From Alphaproteobacteria bacterium (GTDB taxonomy: Bacteria; Pseudomonadota; Alphaproteobacteria; UBA7887): a stretch of DNA of 5,526 nt. The stretch is taken from contig JANQOH010000371.1 of the NCBI GenBank assembly GCA_028289725.1, positions 1-5,526 of the forward strand, read 5' to 3'. Shown piece after piece: positions 1-5,379 of this stretch. The notes under the pieces are model-generated. The model had not been told where the DNA came from and did not search any database. It worked only from the letters and a program-made list of their open reading frames with translations. The translations under genes were made by a program, and so were the position numbers. How positions within the stretch are numbered: the first letter of the stretch is position 1; the number at the start of each line of letters is the position of its first letter.

Positions 1-317
1 AGAAGGGCGATGAGCGGCACCGAGAAAGCCATAAAGGTGTTCGGGGCGGCGGCGCGCACGGCGGCTGTGAGCTCAGGGCGGCTCGGATCGAAGCGCGCCT
101 TCATAGTGTCGATACCGGCTTCCTCGGCCGCCGCCGCTTCTTCGGGCGAGAAGGGGAGTGTTTCGCACAGGACGCGTTTGCCTTTTTGGTCGCGCAGGTC
201 CTTGACTGTGTAATTGCGCGTGCCGTAAGCGCCGCTCAAGGTCATGACGCGCGTCAGTCCGCGTTTGCCTGCGTCCCGTGGCGGAATGCCGCCGTCGCCC
301 GTTGCGTGGCTCGCCAT
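1..317 (-). CDS. PanB-like (ketopantoate hydroxymethyltransferase family) protein, N-terminal part
   Basis: The first 105 residues of a protein that continues beyond the left edge. Start chosen at the ATG at 317-315, preceded by a strong GAGGGGGG ribosome binding site at 6-nt spacing; a later in-frame Met (residue 25) has a poor site. Residues 36-50 (YTVKDLRDQKGKRVL) match the opening of PanB, which usually begins with T-x-x-D/x-L plus a short Lys-rich stretch. Residues 85-101 (AAVRAAAPNTFMAFSVP) match the PanB segment AVRRGAPN-x(5)-D-x-PF. PanB transfers a hydroxymethyl group from 5,10-methylene-THF to 2-oxoisovalerate in pantothenate synthesis. Between these blocks the usual TAYD and GDSLG metal/substrate motifs are absent: the sequence reads CETLPF and later KARFDP, and is some 20 residues shorter. 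It is therefore probably a divergent PEP-mutase/PanB-superfamily enzyme, not a genuine PanB. It lies downstream of the LysR gene on the same strand, after a 93-bp gap. Family assignment moderate, reaction unknown. Confidence 0.55.
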   Translation of the reverse strand, partial: MASHATGDGGIPPRDAGKRGLTRVMTLSGAYGTRNYTVKDLRDQKGKRVLCETLPFSPEEAAAAEEAGIDTMKARFDPSRPELTAAVRAAAPNTFMAFSVPLIAL

Positions 318-323
318 ATCGTT

Positions 324-331
324 CCCCCCTC
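324..331 (-). promoter_or_regulatory. Ribosome binding site of the PanB-like gene
   Basis: On the minus strand GAGGGGGG ends 6 nt before the ATG at 317 and follows an A-rich stretch. This strong site decides the start in favour of residue 1 over the internal Met at residue 25. Confidence 0.65.
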
Positions 332-379
332 GTCGTTTGTTTTTTTGCCGATTGCTGGTGTTGTGGTCCGGGTTGGACT

Positions 380-398
380 GGCTCCGTTATACCAAGCC
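380..398 (-). promoter_or_regulatory. Candidate LysR-type operator overlapping a -10-like element
   Basis: A perfect inverted repeat GGCT-N11-AGCC, giving the T-N11-A spacing typical of LysR-family binding sites. It lies 13 bp beyond the stop codon of the LysR gene and about 63 bp upstream of the PanB-like start. On the minus strand the spacer contains TATAAC, a plausible -10 hexamer, so a bound regulator would sit on the promoter of the PanB-like gene; no good -35 is visible. The geometry is seen directly; binding by the adjacent LysR protein is inferred. Confidence 0.35.
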
Positions 399-410
399 CG
401 ACGCGGCAGG

Positions 411-1346
411 TCATTGCGGCGGCGACTTGCCGTGTTTTACGTTCAAAAGGCCGAGAAGGGCGGCGAGCGGCGCCGAGACATATTTGTCCTTACGCAGGAC
501 GACGCCGTAAACCGTCTCGCTGTCAAAGTCTTTCGGGATTTCGACGATGTGAAACGCGGCTTCGTCCTCCGGCGTCAGACTAAGTCCGGAGACCACGGCG
601 ATGCCGTAACCGTGCGCAACATAGTGTTTGACGGTTTCGTTGTTGCCGACCTCGAGCGCCACGTTGTACGGCAGGCCGAGACGCTCAAGACCCGCGCGAA
701 TCCGATTGTGCTCGTCGCTCTCGATCTCTCCGACAACCTGTGGATACCGCGACAGCGTTTCTTCGGTGAGAATGCCGTCAATCGTCGGCGGCGCTTTGCG
801 GGCGAGGGGATGTCCGCGCGGCACGATGATGTAGGACTTGAAGGTGCGCCAGGGATGAAAGGTAACGCCGGACGGCAAATCACGTTCCGGAATGATGCCC
901 AAGTCAACTTCGTTGCGCCGGACGAGATCGACCGTCTCGCCTGAGATCCGATTGAGCAGCCGCAGCTTGGCGTATGGGTGCGCTTGGCTGAATTCATCGA
1001 CGATCGCCGGAAGCTGATATTGCAGGACGGATGCATCGGCGCTGAGCACGATGCTGCCGATCGCTTTGCCATCGCCGATCGCGTCTTCGAAGTCCTGCAA
1101 TTCTTCGAACAGACGTGTGGCGAAATCGCGCGTGCGCTCTCCCGCTTCGGTGAGACGCACGGTCCCGCCGCGTGCCTCATAGAGTTTCACGCCGAGAAAC
1201 TTCTCTAGCGATTTGATGCGCTGCGATACGGCAGCGTCCGAGATGCCGAGCTCAAGGCTGGCGCGGGTCAGGCTCTCGTGTTTCGCCATCTCCTCGAAGC
1301 AGCGCAGCGACTTCAAGTCCATAGGCTCGTAGGGCGGTCTCGACAT
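411..1346 (-). CDS. LysR-family transcriptional regulator, CysB-like effector domain
   Basis: A complete 311-residue LysR-type regulator, the usual length for the family. The N-terminal winged helix-turn-helix spans about residues 10-70, with recognition region SLTRASLELGISDAAVSQRI at 25-44 followed by SLEKFLGVKLYEARGGTVRLT. A linker helix (about 71-92) leads to the periplasmic-binding-protein-like effector domain (about 97-303). In that domain NETVKHYVAHGYGIAVVSGLSL (236-257) and the later VYGVVLRKDKYVSAPLAALLGLL resemble the CysB/Cbl type, in which this region contacts the inducer; that similarity is from memory of the family. The start is uncertain: Met1 (1346) and Met9 (1322) both lack a good Shine-Dalgarno, and Met9 directly before DLKSLRCF gives the commonest LysR N-terminus. 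It is divergent from the CarF-type desaturase, the classic LysR layout, and also lies upstream of the PanB-like gene on its own strand. Its target and inducer are not known. Confidence 0.95.
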   Translation of the reverse strand: MSRPPYEPMDLKSLRCFEEMAKHESLTRASLELGISDAAVSQRIKSLEKFLGVKLYEARGGTVRLTEAGERTRDFATRLFEELQDFEDAIGDGKAIGSIVLSADASVLQYQLPAIVDEFSQAHPYAKLRLLNRISGETVDLVRRNEVDLGIIPERDLPSGVTFHPWRTFKSYIIVPRGHPLARKAPPTIDGILTEETLSRYPQVVGEIESDEHNRIRAGLERLGLPYNVALEVGNNETVKHYVAHGYGIAVVSGLSLTPEDEAAFHIVEIPKDFDSETVYGVVLRKDKYVSAPLAALLGLLNVKHGKSPPQ

Positions 1347-1368
1347 AGGGGGCTCGATTGGTCGTCCG

Positions 1369-1379
1369 AAGCTCAGCTT
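1369..1379. promoter_or_regulatory. Palindrome in the LysR/desaturase divergent intergenic region
   Basis: A perfect 11-nt palindrome AAGCT-C-AGCTT, 22 bp upstream of the LysR start. It abuts a second small inverted repeat, TTA-N8-TAA (1378-1391), which also gives T-N11-A spacing (T1379 to A1391). This is where an autoregulatory or divergent LysR operator would be expected. The rest of the 131-bp region (1347-1477) shows no convincing -35/-10 pair on either strand. The palindrome is seen; operator function is inferred. Confidence 0.3.
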
Positions 1380-1444
1380 AGGGGAGTGTAACCGTTGCCC
1401 CGTGGCGGGACCATCGACGTCCTGGAATTTTGCCTCCGATCCCG

Positions 1445-1463
1445 CGGGCCCCCGCCCGATTTT
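1445..1463 (+). terminator. Terminator-like hairpin in the leader of the desaturase gene
   Basis: CGGGC (1445-1449), loop CCCC, GCCCG (1454-1458), then ATTTT (1459-1463). This is a short all-GC stem followed by a short T run, placed just before the GGAGG ribosome binding site of the desaturase. It could be a weak attenuator or simply a leader hairpin. The five-pair stem and four-T run are below the usual strength of an intrinsic terminator. Confidence 0.25.
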
Positions 1464-1467
1464 CCTC

Positions 1468-1472
1468 GGAGG
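1468..1472 (+). promoter_or_regulatory. Ribosome binding site of the CarF-type desaturase gene
   Basis: GGAGG with a 5-nt spacer to the ATG at 1478. This near-ideal site fixes the start there, against an in-frame TTG at 1430 that would add 16 proline- and arginine-rich residues unlike the family and would put the site inside the coding region. Confidence 0.8.
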
Positions 1473-1477
1473 TTACA

Positions 1478-2038
1478 ATGCGTTTGGTTCTGGAGATTGT
1501 CCTAATTGTCCTTGCCGCCGATTTCGTAACCGGCTTCGTCCATTGGCTGGAGGACAGTTATGGAAGTCCTGAATGGCCGCTGATCGGCAAGCATGTGATC
1601 GAACCCAATATTCTGCATCACCATCAACCGACCGCCTTTACCGAAAACAGTTGGTTCGAAAGCGCGCGCGTGCCGTTGGCGCTCGGCGCGGTCGCACTTT
1701 CAGCAAGTGCGGCGCTCGGCGCCTTGAGCTGGCAGCAGTTCCTATTTGTGGCGATCAGCGTCAACGCCAACGAAGTGCACAAATGGAACCACTTGCCGAA
1801 ACGAAAACGCGGCTGGTTGGTGAACGGCTTGCAGAAGCTTCGGATTCTTCAAACCCAAAAACACCACGCCAAACACCACGGCGGCGCCAAGAACGTCAAT
1901 TACTGCGTGATCACCAATTTGTTGAACCCGGTTCTGGAAACGATCGGCTTCTGGCGGACGCTAGAGCGTGCGATCGAACTGGTGCTCGGTGTTAAGAAAC
2001 GGCACGACCCGTCCGTTCCCGCCAAGTTCCAAACGTGA
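1478..2038 (+). CDS. carF: CarF/TMEM189-family lipid desaturase (plasmanylethanolamine desaturase type)
   Basis: A 186-residue membrane protein of the lipid desaturase family that includes Myxococcus CarF and human TMEM189/PEDS1. These enzymes convert alkyl-ether phosphatidylethanolamine to its vinyl-ether (plasmalogen) form using a di-iron centre and oxygen. The histidine clusters line up with the human enzyme: DFVTGFVHW (15-23), HHHQPTAF (47-54), EVHKWNH (99-105) and KHHAKHH (128-134). The C-terminal NYCVITNLLNPVLETIGFWR (141-160) matches the human segment ending in LEKIGFWRRLE. Hydrophobic stretches lie at 1-20 and about 64-98. It is short: the human enzyme is roughly 270 residues, and here translation begins almost directly at the first conserved helix, so the variable N-terminal membrane segments are absent. 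The start is supported by a GGAGG site. It is divergent from the LysR gene, which may regulate it, and convergent with the orphan giant gene. No gene for making the ether-lipid substrate is in the window. Family certain; exact substrate inferred. Confidence 0.9.
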   Translation: MRLVLEIVLIVLAADFVTGFVHWLEDSYGSPEWPLIGKHVIEPNILHHHQPTAFTENSWFESARVPLALGAVALSASAALGALSWQQFLFVAISVNANEVHKWNHLPKRKRGWLVNGLQKLRILQTQKHHAKHHGGAKNVNYCVITNLLNPVLETIGFWRTLERAIELVLGVKKRHDPSVPAKFQT

Positions 2039-2068
2039 CGATCATGAGCACACTAATTGCCCCGTGCC

Positions 2069-2104
2069 CCTATCGTAAGGATCGGCTATTCAGATCGATA
2101 TAGG
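2069..2104. other. Imperfect inverted repeat between convergent genes
   Basis: The 73-bp gap between the stop codons of the desaturase (2038) and the giant gene (2112) holds CCTAT (2069-2073) pairing with ATAGG (2100-2104), with adjacent CG/CG pairs offset by a bulge and two GATC tetramers inside. It lies where a bidirectional terminator would be expected, but there is no GC-rich stem and no T tract on either side, so I would not call it an intrinsic terminator. Confidence 0.2.
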
Positions 2105-2111
2105 TCTAGAA

Positions 2112-5100
2112 TCAATCTTGTCCCGCCTTCTGCGCTTTCCACTCCTCGAAGCGCGGCAGAGCGGGCGGGAAATGGGCCTTCATTTCCGCTTCGACGGCGA
2201 AGAGAGCTTGCTCGTTCGCTCGGGCGAGACGTTCGATCTCAGCCGGGTCGGGGAGGGCGCCGATTTTGGTATAGGTCGCGAGCGTGTCGAGCCATTCGTC
2301 GCCGAGCGTATGGAAGGCTTGCGCGGCTTCAAGCCAACGGCCGACCCGCTCTTCGACGAACGCTAGATATTCGCGGTGCGTATCGTCCATGCGTCTGTTC
2401 ATCTGCCACGCGAGCTGGCCGATCTCGCCATCGCGAAATTCTCGCAGACTGTCGAAGTAGCGGTGCGCGGCGCCGCCCTTCAGACCGAGACCGTTAAACC
2501 GCATCCAAGCGATGCCGTCGGGGTCGCCTTTGACCGGGGCGCCGATGCGCGTATGGGCTTGTTCGAGCGACTTCGACATGCCGCCCCACCCGCCGTCATA
2601 GTCGCGCTGACCGGAGCCATAGCGTTCTTCAAAGTCGGCGATGCGTTCGCGCATTTGGCCGAGCAAGGCGTCGAGCGTGCCGAGTGTGCGATGCACCTCG
2701 AGATTCATAACGATTTTGTGGCGCCGATCGGACCCATCTTCGACGTTGCGCCATTTGTCCACGGCAGGTGAGTAATATGTCGGGACGGTCGTCGGGTCGC
2801 TATCCAATGGCGCATGCGGTTGGGTCCCGGGCGCAAGTGTGACGTCTAAAACGTGATTTCCGTCTTCCATGCCGGTGAAATTGAGCGTGCCCGAGAAGGT
2901 GCGCGTCAGGTACGGTTGATCGGCGGGGATACCATGCGGCGTCATGGTCACCGTTCGGTCGCCAACCTTGACGGTCGGCGCTTTGGTGAGGCCGTTGGAG
3001 AAGGTTAGCATCAACGTGGCTTGGCCCTCCGGATCCGGCAAGTAACCATCGGTCTTAATCTTGAATGTGGGCGGTGCGAGACTCGCGACGTATGCGGCCT
3101 GCAACGTCGCCAAGTCGAGGCGTGCTTGCACGAGCAGATCGTGCATGCCGCGATCGATCGACTGGTGCTCTTTCAGAATCCGGCCAAGGAACGCGATATG
3201 GGCGTATTCGGTCCAATAGGCCGTGATCGTTTCGTTGAGCCAGTCTTGGTACGCGGCCGTGACCAAACCTTTCGTGACGGTCCCGATCACGGTCGGCGCG
3301 ATCGTGTAAAAGTTATTCGACAGCAGACTGTTGAACTTTCGGAGCTTCGTTTGCTGAGCGGCCCAAGTGGTGACGCTTTTCAGATTTCCAGGGCGCGCGC
3401 CCCCACTCATGGCGATTTGTGCGGCCAGCCCGATGCCGTCGGAAACGACGACCCCGGCAACCGCTTTCCACGGCGCAGTGGTATTGAACACATCGTGCGG
3501 CAACGCGCTTTGAGTAACCGTACTGGCGTTGCCCGCCCAAATCGTTTGGCGCACGCCATCGGAGAGTTGCTGGCGTAGCCGAACACGCTCGTTGAGGGCG
3601 ACCGCAGCTTCGCGCAGACGCTTATCGACTGGAATGCGCTGAAGCATGTACTTGATTTCTTTGGTCGCCTGGGCGGTCGCTTCCGCGACATTGCGACCCT
3701 GCCGGCGCGCCGCTTGTTCGGCCGCAATGACGTACGCTTCTTCAAAGGCCTCCCTCGGCATTTTTGCCGCCGTGTGCAGGCGAAAGAGATTTGATTTGTG
3801 CGCGGGATAACCGAGCAGATGGAGCGAACGCGTCGCGGCGTCATCCGACACCGATGCCAGAGACGTCGCGTGCTTCGTCGTGAGGTCATCTTGAATTGAG
3901 GCGAGTTTGGCGCCGAGGGTCGCCGTACCGCCGGTAATCATAACTCCGGCGACGCTGACCGCGCCGTCGACGATGGCATTAGAAATAATGCTGTTTCTTT
4001 CGATGACGGCGTGGGCTTCCGCCATGGTCTCGAGCAGCTTGGCGCGCCGGTGCATTTCGCGCGCCAAGGGCAAACGATGTGCCGCCAGTTCGATCCAGGA
4101 CTGTTTGATGGTGGCGATCAGGAGCTGCTGCTTGGAGATCTGATTCAGCAGTTCTTGCTGATTAGTCGCCGCTGCTTGCGTCGCATCGCCATCTTTGTGC
4201 CAACCGGCATCGTAGTAGACAATGTGAGGGGTGCTGAGCGTCACATTCTGGAGGTGCGCCGGGCCGCTGCCCGCCGCCGCGTTGATCGAAGACCAATGAT
4301 ATGCCATGAGCCTGTCGCGGAGAGCGTTCAGTTCTTGATTCTTCGTGGCGATCTCTTGTTGGGCCGTTAGCCAAGCAAGAATATCGGGGTTCACGTCGCC
4401 CGCGCCACCGCCAGGTTGTGAAACGTCGGCATGAAGCAGCGCGTCGAGCCGAATGTCCAGGCGCTCGAGTTTCTGGTCGAGACCGGCCTTGCGCGCTTTG
4501 TCTTTCGCCCTAGCGGTGCCGAGCGCTTGGCGCGCATTCGCGATAGCGTTGCGGAGTTGGTAGACGGTCGTGAACCGCGTGCGACGGGGTTTTATCACAC
4601 CGCCTTTGGCCAGCTGCCGCATGGTGACCTCGGCAAAACGCAGGCCGGTCGAGATCGATGTGGTCCCGTTGGTGATTTCATCAAAAATGTCGCGCAGAAT
4701 TTTGGCTTCGGTTTCAAGTTGCACGACATCGAGCGCGAGTTTGAACCGCTCATCGAGGGTTGCGCGGATTTCATTCGACAGCCGACGGATTTGCGCGTCG
4801 CGCGCTTTTTCGGCCGGCGTGCGCGTATCCTGCGCGGCGGGTGGCGTCTCGGTTAAACGCTTTTCGATCGCCGCCGCCTGTTCGATGAGAGCGGTGAGTT
4901 CCGCGACGAGTTTTTTCTCCTGCGCGACATCGGCGTTGTATTTGGCCTTTTCCACATCGAAGGGCGTCACAGCGCGGGTCGGGGCCGTGGCGTCGTCCTG
5001 GGCCGCGACAAGGCCGGTTTCGGCCATAATCATCAGGCTGAGGCTGATGACGGTCGCCATGGCCGTCGTTGTCCGCAGAAATCTCAAAGGACTGAAAGAA

Positions 5101-5129
5101 TGGGGGCGAATAGAGTGAAAATACGGCAT
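2112..5129 (-). CDS. Large exported protein of unknown function: helical, cysteine-free, with one beta-rich domain
   Basis: A 1005-residue protein I cannot assign to a family. A Sec-type signal peptide is visible: basic RFLR (16-19), hydrophobic core 24-36, likely cut after VAA (41-43). Met24 is an alternative start, and neither start has a strong ribosome binding site. Residues 57-380 are mostly charged, heptad-like helix (for example EKKLVAELTALIEQAAAIEK at 71-90 and QKLERLDIRLDALL at 219-232). Three glycine/alanine-rich hydrophobic segments follow at 383-411, 553-577 and 605-627, separated by more charged helix (455-525). Residues 684-812 look beta-rich and Ig-like (TFKIKTDGY, ATLMLTFSNG, APTVKVGDRTVTMT, LTRTFSGTLNF, HVLDVTLAPG). 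Residues 813-1005 return to helix rich in Trp and Glu/Arg. No cysteine occurs anywhere. The product is probably periplasmic, envelope-bound or secreted. It stands alone: convergent with the desaturase and divergent from the amidohydrolase. The reading frame is certain; the function is unknown. Confidence 0.9.
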   Translation of the reverse strand: MPYFHSIRPHSFSPLRFLRTTTAMATVISLSLMIMAETGLVAAQDDATAPTRAVTPFDVEKAKYNADVAQEKKLVAELTALIEQAAAIEKRLTETPPAAQDTRTPAEKARDAQIRRLSNEIRATLDERFKLALDVVQLETEAKILRDIFDEITNGTTSISTGLRFAEVTMRQLAKGGVIKPRRTRFTTVYQLRNAIANARQALGTARAKDKARKAGLDQKLERLDIRLDALLHADVSQPGGGAGDVNPDILAWLTAQQEIATKNQELNALRDRLMAYHWSSINAAAGSGPAHLQNVTLSTPHIVYYDAGWHKDGDATQAAATNQQELLNQISKQQLLIATIKQSWIELAAHRLPLAREMHRRAKLLETMAEAHAVIERNSIISNAIVDGAVSVAGVMITGGTATLGAKLASIQDDLTTKHATSLASVSDDAATRSLHLLGYPAHKSNLFRLHTAAKMPREAFEEAYVIAAEQAARRQGRNVAEATAQATKEIKYMLQRIPVDKRLREAAVALNERVRLRQQLSDGVRQTIWAGNASTVTQSALPHDVFNTTAPWKAVAGVVVSDGIGLAAQIAMSGGARPGNLKSVTTWAAQQTKLRKFNSLLSNNFYTIAPTVIGTVTKGLVTAAYQDWLNETITAYWTEYAHIAFLGRILKEHQSIDRGMHDLLVQARLDLATLQAAYVASLAPPTFKIKTDGYLPDPEGQATLMLTFSNGLTKAPTVKVGDRTVTMTPHGIPADQPYLTRTFSGTLNFTGMEDGNHVLDVTLAPGTQPHAPLDSDPTTVPTYYSPAVDKWRNVEDGSDRRHKIVMNLEVHRTLGTLDALLGQMRERIADFEERYGSGQRDYDGGWGGMSKSLEQAHTRIGAPVKGDPDGIAWMRFNGLGLKGGAAHRYFDSLREFRDGEIGQLAWQMNRRMDDTHREYLAFVEERVGRWLEAAQAFHTLGDEWLDTLATYTKIGALPDPAEIERLARANEQALFAVEAEMKAHFPPALPRFEEWKAQKAGQD

Positions 5130-5163
5130 CGTTAAAGTCCAGTTCCGTCACGATCGATGGGCC

Positions 5164-5188
5164 GTGGCGTGCCGCGCCGGCAAGCCAC
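5164..5188. other. Strong hairpin upstream of the giant gene
   Basis: GTGGC-G-TGCCG (5164-5174), loop CGC (5175-5177), CGGCA-A-GCCAC (5178-5188): ten pairs with one internal mismatch and a three-base loop. It lies 35 bp upstream of the giant gene's start on the minus strand, so it would be in its 5' leader if transcription starts beyond 5188. No T run follows on either strand, which argues against a terminator. The surrounding intergenic region (5130-5375) also holds smaller GC inverted repeats (GGCGC/GCGCC at 5233-5249 and GTGCC-GCG-GGCAC at 5289-5301) and no convincing promoter. Confidence 0.4.
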
Positions 5189-5335
5189 ACATAGGCCGCG
5201 CCCACCACTAGCCTAGATCCATATGGCATCGTGGCGCGGTCGCGGCGCCCTTCCAGTAACGCAGAGCCGGCCAAAAAGGGGTTATTCGGTGCCGCGGGCA
5301 CCTGGTACGACCCGCCGCGCCGACATAGGATACCA

Positions 5336-5356
5336 ATGGAAAACACGCCAGAATGA
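5336..5356 (+). other. Possible leader mini-ORF 1 before the amidohydrolase
   Basis: A six-codon ORF (MENTPE) with AGGA (5327-5330) 5 nt upstream of its ATG. Its TGA overlaps the next ATG in an ATGA arrangement at 5353-5356, so translation could be coupled to the second mini-ORF. It is very short and could be fortuitous. Confidence 0.2.
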
Positions 5357-5379
5357 CGGCAGAGGACGCACGGCCATGA
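5353..5379 (+). other. Possible leader mini-ORF 2 overlapping the amidohydrolase start
   Basis: An eight-codon ORF (MTAEDARP) that begins inside the stop of mini-ORF 1. Its TGA (5377-5379) overlaps the amidohydrolase ATG (5376-5378), again as ATGA. Such overlaps usually indicate translational coupling in operons, but here the upstream units are tiny. Confidence 0.2.
5361..5366 (+). promoter_or_regulatory. Ribosome binding site of the amidohydrolase gene
   Basis: AGAGGA with a 9-nt spacer to the ATG at 5376, slightly long but acceptable. It supports 5376 as the start. Confidence 0.55.

Noticed and set aside
73..414. A 113-codon minus-strand open frame over the PanB-like N-terminus
   Set aside because: It is out of frame with the PanB-like protein and consists of low-complexity Arg/Gly/Gln-rich sequence; the PanB-like frame has the family blocks and the ribosome binding site.
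186..944. A 252-codon plus-strand open frame across most of the LysR gene
   Set aside because: It lies antisense to a clear LysR gene, is Arg- and Val-rich without family character, and reflects the GC-rich third positions of the real gene.
1430..1477. TTG at 1430 as an upstream start of the desaturase
   Set aside because: It adds a Pro/Arg-rich tail that includes the ribosome binding site itself; the ATG at 1478 has an ideal GGAGG site.
2039..2111. Intrinsic bidirectional terminator between the convergent genes
   Set aside because: There is only an imperfect AT-rich inverted repeat, without a GC stem or T tract.
3021..3578. A 185-codon plus-strand open frame inside the giant gene
   Set aside because: It is antisense to the strongly supported giant gene, has Arg/Asp-rich shadow composition, and shows no recognisable motif.
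5289..5301. GTGCC-GCG-GGCAC inverted repeat as a terminator
   Set aside because: The stem is five pairs with no adjacent T run, common by chance in GC-rich DNA.
4771..5346. A 191-codon minus-strand open frame crossing the start of the giant gene, considered as a small membrane protein or a frameshifted longer N-terminus
   Set aside because: A short stretch after an internal Met looks mildly hydrophobic, but the frame soon becomes Arg/Gln/Pro-rich shadow sequence, and the giant frame already has a normal signal peptide at its own start.
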